Origin: Clostridia bacterium
Lineage (GTDB): Bacteria > Bacillota > Clostridia > Oscillospirales > CAG-382
Assembly: GCA_017501055.1 (NCBI GenBank)
Contig: JAFVXP010000034.1
Coordinates: 1 to 5,111 of the forward strand
Reading direction: 5' to 3'
DNA: 5,111 nucleotides
Shown in pieces: positions 1 through 4,974 of the stretch (its first letter is position 1; each line of letters opens with the position of its first letter). The notes below the pieces were generated by a model. That model searched no databases and was not told where the DNA came from. It saw only the letters and a program-made list of their open reading frames with translations. Both the position numbers and the translations under genes were made by a program.

Positions 1-6
1 ATGGAA

Positions 7-70
7 CATAGACAAAAGAAACAACTAATTGAGATTCTTCGCTTCATATTCATTCCTTTCAGAATGACAG
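7..70 (-). repeat. Dispersed repeat A, copy 1, with its conserved flank
   Basis: Read on the minus strand, the core (31-70) begins CTGTCATTCTGAA and ends GAAGAATCTC. The same ends occur at 4726-4766 and 4826-4853. The plus-strand flank also recurs: 13-40 matches 4708-4735 over 28 bases, and 7-26 matches 4882-4901 over 20 bases. This style of intergenic repeat, which gives spurious 'CHSERKR..EES' peptides when translated, is common in many bacterial genomes. The middle of the core differs between copies while the ends are kept. No function is visible. Confidence 0.75.
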
Positions 71-83
71 GTTGGAGATTTGT

Positions 84-102
84 TTTCCGTTCAGAATGAC
101 AG
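84..102 (-). repeat. Partial repeat A end
   Basis: These 19 bases are identical to 4748-4766, the CTGTCATTC end of repeat A copy 2 with the adjoining CGGAAA. The rest of the element is absent. It sits two bases from repeat B (105-132), so it looks like a truncated A joined to a B. Confidence 0.65.
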
Positions 103-104
103 AA

Positions 105-132
105 CGGACAGTCGAGGACGCCTGTCCCTACA
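105..132 (-). repeat. Dispersed repeat B, copy 1
   Basis: This 28-base unit is the exact reverse complement of 4532-4559, and a variant lies at 4654-4682. Within it, GGACAG (107-112) pairs with CTGTCC (122-127), so it can form a small hairpin. At its right end CCCTAC-A-GTAGGG (126-138) is a perfect 13-base palindrome, possibly the remnant of a second inverted B copy. It is a dispersed repeat of unknown role; no transposase is nearby. Confidence 0.75.
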
Positions 133-146
133 GTAGGGTAAAATAG

Positions 147-165
147 AACCAATACAAACAACAAA
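147..165 (+). repeat. Dispersed repeat C, copy 1
   Basis: This 19-base AC-rich segment matches 4687-4705 with one mismatch (C155 versus T4695). In both places it lies just to the right of a repeat B in the same orientation. It therefore appears to be part of a larger composite module rather than chance low complexity. Confidence 0.55.
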
Positions 166-175
166 TATTTATGTA

Positions 176-298
176 TCACGGGGATAACGCAGAAATCAAA
201 AACCAACCAAGACCGTGACAATAAAAAAATCACGGGAACGGCGCGGGAATTTGAAATATGCCTACACCGTGAAGATAGAAAACCGTGAAAATAAAAAA
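176..298 (+). repeat. Cluster of ACCGTGA / TCACGG motifs
   Basis: Three direct copies of about 16 bases begin ACCGTGA, followed by an A/T-rich tail with ATA and an A run, at 212, 266 and 282. The last two are exactly tandem with a 16-base period. The reverse form TCACGG occurs at 176-181 and 230-235, and 213-218 pairs with 230-235 as an inverted repeat with an 11-base loop. The cluster lies upstream of the lipoprotein gene. It could be a set of protein-binding sites or a degenerate repeat; nothing in the window decides this. Confidence 0.5.
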
Positions 299-299
299 G

Positions 300-320
300 G
301 TATTGCAATAAGCGCAATAC
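300..320 (+). promoter_or_regulatory. Inverted repeat ahead of the lipoprotein gene (possible operator)
   Basis: GTATTGC (300-306) and GCAATAC (314-320) form a perfect 7-bp inverted repeat around a 7-base loop. It covers the -35 region of the best promoter candidate for the downstream lipoprotein, which is where a repressor operator would be expected. No T run follows, so it does not look like a terminator. Its regulatory role is inferred from position only. Confidence 0.35.
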
Positions 321-331
321 TGTGTTAACAT
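303..331 (+). promoter_or_regulatory. Candidate promoter for the lipoprotein gene
   Basis: TTGCAA (303-308) and TAACAT (326-331) are separated by 17 bases; each matches the sigma-A consensus at four of six positions. Transcription would start near 338, giving a short leader that contains the ribosome binding site. The match is only moderate, and CATAAT (329-334) is an alternative -10 with a poorer spacing. Confidence 0.35.
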
Positions 332-351
332 AATGTTAGAACAACACAAAA

Positions 352-359
352 AGGAGAGG
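352..359 (+). promoter_or_regulatory. Ribosome binding site that fixes the lipoprotein start
   Basis: AGGAGAGG lies six bases before the ATG at 366. An in-frame ATG at 333 would add 11 residues, but the ribosome binding site would then fall inside the coding region. It would also bury the Lys-rich start of the signal peptide. The ATG at 366 is therefore preferred. Confidence 0.85.
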
Positions 360-365
360 AAAATT

Positions 366-1691
366 ATGAAAAACACAAAGAAAACCGCACTTTTCAACAT
401 CATTCTGGCATTCTTGTTGGTCGCAAGCCTTGCATTGTCCGTTGCAGGCTGTGACAAGAACACGAACGACACGTCAAAGGACGTATCGAACACTGTATCG
501 AATACCGTTTCTAATGATTCCTCTCTTGAAAGCTCCGACGATGTTTCTTCGGAATCGAGCGATTCGGGCAACAGCGGAGTTGTTTTGACAGCTGAAGAGC
601 ATTATAACCTCGCAAAAGAGCTTATTAATGAAGAAAAATACGAAGAAGCTTATAATCATTTGACCGAATGTAAGGATTATAAGGACACAAACGAGATACT
701 CAAAAAGTTCGTTTTGAAGTATCAAGACGTATCTATTTATAATAAAAATGAAAAATTTATCGGACGATATGAATATAAATACGACAAAAACGGAAACCTT
801 GTATCCGAGATCCGTTACGAAAACGAAAAGACTGATTCGAGTGAAAACGATAGATATGCCTATAAGGTCGAATATGCCTATGATGATGCCGGAAACAAAA
901 CTTTGGTAAAGATATTTGCGGCAGACAAAACGGTTTCGTCGCAACAAGAGTACACTTACGACAAACACGGTAACGTTCTTGTTGAAATCACTTATGATGA
1001 ATACGGAAACAAATATCAAGAAGAGAATAAATATACATACGATAAGACCGGCGAGAAGATTGTATGTGTTGAAGTTTATGGAGACGGTATATTGATAAGT
1101 AAAGACACGTATGACGAAACCGGCGAAAAGCATTTGAGCAATGAAACATATTCTGACGGCAAGCTTATGAGCAGATGGGTTCGCACGTATAGCGATGACG
1201 GAAAAACCTCGACTTATGCCAGCTATGATGGCGAGGGAGACTTTATTACAACAGGCCAAAGTGTATATGACGAGTATGGCAACGCAACGTCAGATATTTA
1301 TTGTGAAACAGACGGATTTATCCATTCTTTTTCGTATGAATATACCTATGATGAAAAGGGAAATAAGCTAATCCAAAAAGATTACTACGACGGTGAGCTT
1401 ACCTATATATACGAGTATGACGAAAATGGCAATAGGGTTGCCGTGATCGAATATAACTTTGAAGAAAACGCAAAATCAAGAACCGAATACAATAAGTTTG
1501 GCGAGCAAATGCAACATATCAAATATGATAAAGACGGTAATATCGTATCTACGCAGAAAGACAGTTATGACGAATACAGAAATTTGATTACAAGCGGTGT
1601 TTACGACAAAGACGGAAAAGTTATAGATGAAAACCGTTTTGTAAACGAAAACGTCTGTGTTCTCTATTTCCCCGACGGGATTGAAGAATAA
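366..1691 (+). CDS. Secreted lipoprotein with TPR-like segment and YD-like repeats
   Basis: The 441-residue product starts with a lipoprotein signal peptide: Lys-rich N-terminus, hydrophobic core at about 8-26, and lipobox V-A-G-C with the lipidated Cys at 29. It should be exported and anchored on the outer face of the membrane. Residues 30-72 are a Ser/Asp/Asn-rich linker with a short VSNT repeat. Residues 74-115 look like one TPR-type helical hairpin ending in DYKDT, a motif seen in many Firmicutes proteins. From about 135 to the end there are some 15 motifs of the form Y-D-x-x-G-N/E/K, for example YDKNGN at 139, YDKHGN at 198 and YDENGN at 351. They recur every 23-27 residues, with a weaker half-motif about 12 residues after each. 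This resembles RHS/YD or MORN-type beta repeats, but no toxin domain or RHS core is present. The gene is probably transcribed alone. Its function is unknown; cell-surface or carbohydrate binding is only a guess. Confidence 0.85.
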   Translation: MKNTKKTALFNIILAFLLVASLALSVAGCDKNTNDTSKDVSNTVSNTVSNDSSLESSDDVSSESSDSGNSGVVLTAEEHYNLAKELINEEKYEEAYNHLTECKDYKDTNEILKKFVLKYQDVSIYNKNEKFIGRYEYKYDKNGNLVSEIRYENEKTDSSENDRYAYKVEYAYDDAGNKTLVKIFAADKTVSSQQEYTYDKHGNVLVEITYDEYGNKYQEENKYTYDKTGEKIVCVEVYGDGILISKDTYDETGEKHLSNETYSDGKLMSRWVRTYSDDGKTSTYASYDGEGDFITTGQSVYDEYGNATSDIYCETDGFIHSFSYEYTYDEKGNKLIQKDYYDGELTYIYEYDENGNRVAVIEYNFEENAKSRTEYNKFGEQMQHIKYDKDGNIVSTQKDSYDEYRNLITSGVYDKDGKVIDENRFVNENVCVLYFPDGIEE

Positions 1692-1700
1692 AACATAACA

Positions 1701-1732
1701 ATAAAAACGGACTCAACCGAGTCCGTTTTTAT
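1701..1732 (+). terminator. Rho-independent terminator of the lipoprotein gene
   Basis: A perfect 14-bp stem (1701-1714 with 1719-1732) has an AACC loop and the GC core CGGACTC/GAGTCCG. Five T residues close the right arm, ten bases after the stop codon. The left arm has the matching A run, so it could also act on transcripts coming from proA. Confidence 0.9.
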
Positions 1733-1756
1733 ATAAAAAATTTTGAAAAGAGAGCA

Positions 1757-1790
1757 CGAGAGAAAAACTTTTTTAAAAGTTTTTCTCTCG
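1757..1790 (-). terminator. Hairpin at the end of proA, probable terminator
   Basis: A perfect 16-bp stem (1757-1772 with 1775-1790) closes on a TT loop, 10 bases beyond the proA stop. The arms are CGAGAGAAAAAC-type and A/T-rich near the loop. On the minus strand the following tail is pyrimidine-rich but interrupted; on the plus strand a T6 run follows from 1796. It may work in both directions, as a second barrier between the converging genes. Confidence 0.7.
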
Positions 1791-1800
1791 TTGTGTTTTT

Positions 1801-3030
1801 TCAGCGTATTTGTCCCGTACCCTTGACAAGATATTTATAAGTCGTCATTTCGGGAAGACCCATAGGTCCACGTGCGTGCATTTTCTGGGTCGAGATGCCG
1901 ATCTCTGCGCCGAAACCGAACTCCTCGCCGTCGGTGAAACGGGTCGAAGCATTAACGTAAACGGCGGCGGCATCGATATTATCGGTGAAATACTTTGCGT
2001 TTGCCTCGTTTTTCGTTATGATAGCCTCGCTGTGTCCCGTGCCGTGACGGTTGATGTGCTCAACAGCTTCTTCAAGGCTTGAAACGACCTTGATTGCAAG
2101 GATATAATCGTTGTATTCCGTGAAAAAGTCCTCGTCGGTGGCTTTTTTAACGTCTTTGAGGATATTGCAGGTCTTTTCGCAGCCACGGATCTCCACGTTG
2201 TCAAGACGTTCCTTAACAAGCGGAAGAAGCTCTTTTGCCACGCTTTCGTGCACGATAAGCGATTCCGCCGCATTGCAAACAGAGGGACGGGAGCGTTTTG
2301 CGTTGTCGATTACGTTGATTGCGATCTCGGGGTCGGCTTCGGAATCGAAATAGATATGGCAGTTGCCTGCGCCCGTTTCGATAACGGGAACCGTTGCGTT
2401 CTCTACGACCGAGCGTATGAGAGATTTGCCCCCACGGGGGATTAGAAGGTCGATACCGCCCTTCAAGGTCATCAATTTGGTTGCCGTTTCACGGGAAGTG
2501 TCTTTTACAACCTGTATTGCGTCTTTGGGAAGTCCGATAGTTTCAAGCGCATCGGAAAGAACCTTTCCGACGGCGATATTAGAATCTATTGCTTCCTTGC
2601 CGCCTCGGAGAATTACGGCGTTGCCCGATTTAATGCAGAGTGCCGCCGCATCGGCTGTGACGTTGGGACGTGCCTCGTAGATTATTGCAATAACGCCGAA
2701 GGGAACACGGACCTTTTCTATGGTAAGTCCGTTGGGACGGGTCCAGCTTTCGCTTTTTTCAAGCGGGTCGGGGAGAGCAATGACTTTTTTGACGGAATTG
2801 GATATTGCAACGATACGTTCCTTGGTAAGCGTAAGTCTGTCAAGCATCGCAAGGGTCATATTATTTTCTTTTGCACGTGCAATATCGGAATCATTCGCCT
2901 TTATAATTTCGTCGGCACGTTCAACCAATGCGTCTGCCATAGCCGAAAGGGCTTTGTTTCTTGTTTCTGCGTCGGTCGAGCCGAGCAAACGGGAAGCCTT
3001 TTTTGCGTTTTCACTCATCAAATTAAGCAT
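1801..3030 (-). CDS. proA: Glutamate-5-semialdehyde dehydrogenase (gamma-glutamyl phosphate reductase)
   Basis: ProA reduces glutamyl-5-phosphate with NADPH to glutamate-5-semialdehyde, the second step of proline synthesis, in the cytoplasm. The 409-residue protein is of normal family length and looks complete. Recognisable parts are the nucleotide-binding segment EARPNVTADAAALCIKSGNA (119-138), the RGG-K turn (142-145), ETGAGNCH (218-225), and RPSVCNAAES (248-257) with the catalytic Cys at 252. The family signature runs from V316 to I337 and contains HINRHGTGHSEAI. The start at 3030 is two bases after the proB stop. It is supported by GGAGTG at 3039-3044, eight bases upstream; the next Met (residue 5) would be too far from that site. 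It is the second gene of a proB-proA operon transcribed from the promoter near 3860. Confidence 0.97.
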   Translation of the reverse strand: MLNLMSENAKKASRLLGSTDAETRNKALSAMADALVERADEIIKANDSDIARAKENNMTLAMLDRLTLTKERIVAISNSVKKVIALPDPLEKSESWTRPNGLTIEKVRVPFGVIAIIYEARPNVTADAAALCIKSGNAVILRGGKEAIDSNIAVGKVLSDALETIGLPKDAIQVVKDTSRETATKLMTLKGGIDLLIPRGGKSLIRSVVENATVPVIETGAGNCHIYFDSEADPEIAINVIDNAKRSRPSVCNAAESLIVHESVAKELLPLVKERLDNVEIRGCEKTCNILKDVKKATDEDFFTEYNDYILAIKVVSSLEEAVEHINRHGTGHSEAIITKNEANAKYFTDNIDAAAVYVNASTRFTDGEEFGFGAEIGISTQKMHARGPMGLPEMTTYKYLVKGTGQIR

Positions 3031-3032
3031 AA

Positions 3033-3821
3033 TTATTTCACTCCAAAATACGTACCGACAAAATCACCGTCGAACACGTCATAAAGAATTTCGGGGTCGG
3101 CACCGTTGACGATTATCATAGGTATTCCACGCTCGGTGGTGTATTTTGCACTCTCGAGCTTTGCGGTCATACCGCCCGTACCTCTTGCCGTGCCTGCGCC
3201 CTTGCCGAAGGAATATATATCGTCGCTCACAACGGGGACGTATTCAATAAACTTTGCATCGGGGTTCTGACGGGGGTCGGAATCGTAAAGACCGTCAACG
3301 TCGGAAACGTTGATGCAAAGATCGGCATTACAAAGAGCAGAAACCGTTGCGGCGAGCGTATCGTTACTACCTATTTTGATCTGCTCGTTGGAGATGGTAT
3401 CGTTTTCGTTAACGATGGGGATTATACCCTGACCGAGAAGAAGCTCGATAGTTGTGCTTGCATGGTCACGAAGCTCTTTATTGTCAATAACGCTTCTTGT
3501 AAGAAGAATCTGCGCTATCGTTGCGCCGAAATCGGAAAATCTGCGGGCATACATATCGATAAGCTGACATTGACCGACAGCGGCGGCAGCCTGCTTTTGC
3601 TCGGTCGTTAAGGTATCACGGCGGAAGCCTGTCTTTGCAAGACCGCAGCTTACCGCACCCGAGGAAACGAGGATTATCTCCTTACCGCTGTTATGGATAT
3701 CCGCAAGGCAGGAAACAAGCTTTTCAACCTTGCGAATGTTGATATAACCCGAGGAATGCGTCAAGGTTGAAGTACCAACCTTGATGACCACTCTTTTAAT
3801 TTTGTCTGTAGATATTTTCAT
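3033..3821 (-). CDS. proB: Glutamate 5-kinase, short form without PUA domain
   Basis: ProB transfers phosphate from ATP to the side-chain carboxylate of glutamate, the committed step of proline synthesis. The product, glutamyl-5-phosphate, is labile and is passed to ProA. The 262 residues form a complete amino-acid-kinase domain: IKVGTSTL (13-20), LVSSGAVSCG (51-60), IVNENDTIS (136-144), GSNDTLAA (151-158), the SDVDGLYDSDP loop (173-183), and GTARGTGGMTAKLESA (210-225), where K221 corresponds to the conserved nucleotide-site lysine. It ends at the kinase-domain GTYF and lacks the C-terminal PUA domain found in the roughly 370-residue form such as that of E. coli. Short forms are known in some Firmicutes, so this is not a truncation. 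The start is supported by AGGTG five bases upstream. It is the first gene of the operon; the leader of about 29 bases is too short for a T-box. Confidence 0.97.
   Translation of the reverse strand: MKISTDKIKRVVIKVGTSTLTHSSGYINIRKVEKLVSCLADIHNSGKEIILVSSGAVSCGLAKTGFRRDTLTTEQKQAAAAVGQCQLIDMYARRFSDFGATIAQILLTRSVIDNKELRDHASTTIELLLGQGIIPIVNENDTISNEQIKIGSNDTLAATVSALCNADLCINVSDVDGLYDSDPRQNPDAKFIEYVPVVSDDIYSFGKGAGTARGTGGMTAKLESAKYTTERGIPMIIVNGADPEILYDVFDGDFVGTYFGVK
3039..3044 (-). promoter_or_regulatory. proA ribosome binding site inside the end of proB
   Basis: GGAGTG on the minus strand also encodes the Gly-Val codons just before the last Lys of ProB. Placing the proA site inside proB, with a two-base gap between stop and start, suggests translational coupling of the two enzymes. 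Confidence 0.8.
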
Positions 3822-3840
3822 AATTTCACCTATATAACAC

Positions 3841-3869
3841 TTGAATACAATAAAGTATTATAATATAAT
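3841..3869 (+). promoter_or_regulatory. maf promoter
   Basis: TTGAAT (3841-3846) and a perfect TATAAT (3864-3869) are separated by 17 bases. The start would be near 3876, about 28 bases before the maf ATG, and AAAGG (3892-3896) can serve as ribosome binding site. A second TATAAT at 3859-3864 has only a 12-base spacing to this -35 and is disregarded. Confidence 0.75.
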
Positions 3870-3885
3870 GTAATCGAATAATCAA
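3857..3885 (-). promoter_or_regulatory. proBA promoter
   Basis: On the minus strand TTGATT (3880-3885) and a perfect TATAAT (3857-3862) are separated by 17 bases. Transcription would start near 3850, leaving a leader of about 29 bases that contains AGGTG. The element is interleaved with the opposing maf promoter. Confidence 0.75.
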
Positions 3886-3903
3886 GATTTTAAAGGTATT
3901 TAT

Positions 3904-4461
3904 ATGAAAAAAAGATTGATCTTAGCCTCTTCTTCACCAAGAAGGAAAGAGCTTTTAAGTGATGCAGGCTTTGTTTTTGAAATCATAACGTCAAACGCCG
4001 ACGAGGTGGCAATTGCAGGCTCGCCCGAAACGACGGTTCTTATGAACGCACGCTTGAAGGCAAAAGAGGTTTTCGACCGCAACAGCGATGCAATAGTGCT
4101 CGGTGCAGATACGGTCGTCTGCCTTGACGGCAGGATCCTTGGCAAGCCGAAGGATATGAACGATGCAAGAAATATGATAAAAAGTCTGTCGGGCAGTGTT
4201 CACGAGGTTTTGACGGGGTATTCGATTATTGACGAAAACGGCGAGGAAAGCGGTGTTACCGTGACGAAGGTGTGTTTCCGAGCCATAACCGATGCCGAGA
4301 TCGAAGAATATATCCAAACCGACGAGCCGTACGATAAAGCAGGCGGTTACGGCATACAAGACCGTGCCGGTGCGTTTGTTGAATACATCGACGGTGATTT
4401 GAATAACGTAATCGGCTTGCCCGTTTGTGATATAAAGCCGGTTTTGGAGAAAAAGGTGTGA
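3904..4461 (+). CDS. maf: Maf-family nucleoside triphosphate pyrophosphatase
   Basis: Maf proteins hydrolyse non-canonical or selected nucleoside triphosphates to the monophosphate and pyrophosphate in the cytoplasm. The 185-residue product has normal length and the family motifs in order: LILASSSPRRKELL (5-18), VLGADTVVCLDGRILGKP (65-82) with D69 as the likely catalytic acid, LSGSVHEVLTGY (95-106), EPYDKAGGYGIQ (141-152), and DLNNVIGLP (165-173). The motifs resemble the YhdE/B. subtilis Maf branch, which acts on dTTP, UTP and modified pyrimidine nucleotides, more than the m7GTP-specific YceF branch. That substrate assignment is inference. The ATG at 3904 directly precedes the SSSPRR region and follows AAAGG by seven bases. 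It is divergent from proB and has no downstream partner on the same strand. Confidence 0.95.
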   Translation: MKKRLILASSSPRRKELLSDAGFVFEIITSNADEVAIAGSPETTVLMNARLKAKEVFDRNSDAIVLGADTVVCLDGRILGKPKDMNDARNMIKSLSGSVHEVLTGYSIIDENGEESGVTVTKVCFRAITDAEIEEYIQTDEPYDKAGGYGIQDRAGAFVEYIDGDLNNVIGLPVCDIKPVLEKKV

Positions 4462-4470
4462 AAAAGAGCA

Positions 4471-4491
4471 AGAACAAAAGATTTGTTTTTT
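4471..4491 (+). terminator. Weak terminator-like hairpin after maf
   Basis: AGAACAAA (4471-4478) can pair with TTTGTTTT (4482-4489), with one G-U pair and a three-base loop. It runs into a T-rich tail ten bases after the maf stop. The stem has a single G-C pair, so it is weak. No better terminator is seen before the repeats begin at 4532. Confidence 0.35.
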
Positions 4492-4531
4492 ATAAGTAAG
4501 TGTTTTTTGTTGTTTGTGGGAATTTGACTAT

Positions 4532-4559
4532 TGTAGGGACAGGCGTCCTCGACTGTCCG
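4532..4559 (+). repeat. Dispersed repeat B, copy 2 (exact inverted copy)
   Basis: It is identical over 28 bases to the reverse complement of 105-132 and carries the same GGACAG/CTGTCC hairpin arms. The 94 bases between it and the next B copy are A/T-rich, and I see no gene or clear signal in them. Confidence 0.8.
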
Positions 4560-4653
4560 CAACATAAAATTTTGTTGTTTCAAATGTCTATGAAAATATA
4601 ATATGATTTTATAAACAACATCAACAATAACGTTTTCCATAATTTCAACGTAA

Positions 4654-4682
4654 CGGACAGTCGAGGACGATAAGTCCCTACA
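4654..4682 (-). repeat. Dispersed repeat B, copy 3 (variant)
   Basis: It matches copy 1 over the first 16 bases (CGGACAGTCGAGGACG) and over the last 9 (GTCCCTACA). ATAA replaces the CCT between them, which destroys the CTGTCC arm of the hairpin. It is in the same orientation as copy 1 and opposite to copy 2, and it is followed by repeat C. Confidence 0.7.
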
Positions 4683-4686
4683 AAGA

Positions 4687-4705
4687 AACCAATATAAACA
4701 ACAAA
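4687..4705 (+). repeat. Dispersed repeat C, copy 2
   Basis: It matches 147-165 with one mismatch and again lies directly right of a B copy. It leads two bases later into the conserved flank of repeat A (4708-4735). Confidence 0.55.
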
Positions 4706-4707
4706 GC

Positions 4708-4766
4708 CAAAAGAAACAACTAATTGAGATTCTTCACTACAACTTCGTTTCCGTTCAGAATGACAG
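4708..4766 (-). repeat. Dispersed repeat A, copy 2, with flank
   Basis: The core 4726-4766 reads CTGTCATTCTGAACGGAA to GTGAAGAATCTC on the minus strand. The flank through 4735 is identical over 28 bases to 13-40. Translation of this stretch yields the 'CHSERKR..EES' type of spurious peptide typical of such repeats. Confidence 0.75.
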
Positions 4767-4786
4767 CTGTGTTTTTTCCTACGTTT

Positions 4787-4839
4787 AGTATAACCTGTCA
4801 TTCCGAGCAAACAAGTCAGTATAATCTGTCATTCCGAGC
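4787..4839 (+). repeat. Two direct copies of a 22-base unit
   Basis: Positions 4787-4808 and 4818-4839 start AGTATAA, continue into CTGTCATTCCGAGC and differ at one base (C4794 versus T4825). The start-to-start distance is 31 bases. A third AGTATAAC occurs at 4858-4865 without the rest. The second half of each unit is the end of repeat A in plus orientation. Confidence 0.65.
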
Positions 4840-4853
4840 TTGCGAGGAATCTC
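4826..4853 (+). repeat. Dispersed repeat A, short copy 3
   Basis: This 28-base copy begins CTGTCATTCCGAGC and ends GAGGAATCTC, like the other A copies but with a shorter middle. Its orientation is opposite to copies 1 and 2. GAGCTTGCGAGG in the middle is the familiar variant of this repeat class. Confidence 0.65.
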
Positions 4854-4881
4854 ACATAGTATAACGAGAAAGTTAATTGTC

Positions 4882-4920
4882 CATAGACAAAAGAAACAAC
4901 TTTCTTGAGATTCTTCACTC
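4882..4920 (-). repeat. Truncated repeat A, copy 4, with flank
   Basis: The flank 4882-4901 is identical to 7-26 and runs on to TTGAGATTCTTCACTCC. The CTGTCATTC end is missing: the match stops near 4920, close to the terminator of the right-edge gene. Confidence 0.6.
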
Positions 4921-4937
4921 CAACACACCACACAACA

Positions 4938-4965
4938 AAAAGAACCTCAATTACGAGGTTCTTTT
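4938..4965 (-). terminator. Rho-independent terminator of the right-edge gene
   Basis: An 11-bp stem (4938-4948 with 4955-4965) has a GAACCTC/GAGGTTC core and a six-base loop. On the minus strand it is followed by a T-rich tail (TTTTTGTTG). It lies nine bases after the stop codon at 4975-4977. Confidence 0.88.
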
Positions 4966-4974
4966 CTTATGTAC

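Noticed and set aside
1..99. A short plus-strand frame starting with ATG at the window edge
   Set aside because: It consists almost wholly of repeat A sequence and has no visible upstream signals.
105..165. CRISPR-like or insertion-sequence end
   Set aside because: The repeats are not regularly spaced, have no unique spacers of even length, and no cas or transposase gene is in the window.
333..365. The upstream in-frame ATG of the lipoprotein
   Set aside because: It has no ribosome binding site of its own and would place AGGAGAGG inside the coding sequence; the ATG at 366 starts a normal lipoprotein signal peptide.
230..571. A 113-codon minus-strand frame across the lipoprotein start
   Set aside because: It overlaps the promoter, ribosome binding site and signal-peptide codons of the real gene. 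Its Ser/Asp-rich part is the reverse reading of the linker.
474..1259. A 261-codon open frame on the minus strand inside the lipoprotein gene
   Set aside because: It is the antisense shadow of the Y/D/E/K-rich repeats, whose codons read backwards as I/V/F/L. It has no good ribosome binding site or family motif, while the plus-strand frame has a signal peptide, lipobox and regular repeats.
3822..3903. T-box or proline-responsive leader ahead of proBA
   Set aside because: The leader from the predicted start is only about 29 bases and has no T-box motif or antiterminator structure.
4347..4640. A 97-codon minus-strand frame overlapping the end of maf
   Set aside because: It runs antisense to conserved Maf motifs and into A/T-rich repeat spacer, with no recognisable protein features.
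4580..4810. A 76-codon minus-strand frame with a 'CHSERKR..EES' peptide
   Set aside because: It is made of repeat A and repeat B sequence; such peptides are a known artefact of this repeat class.
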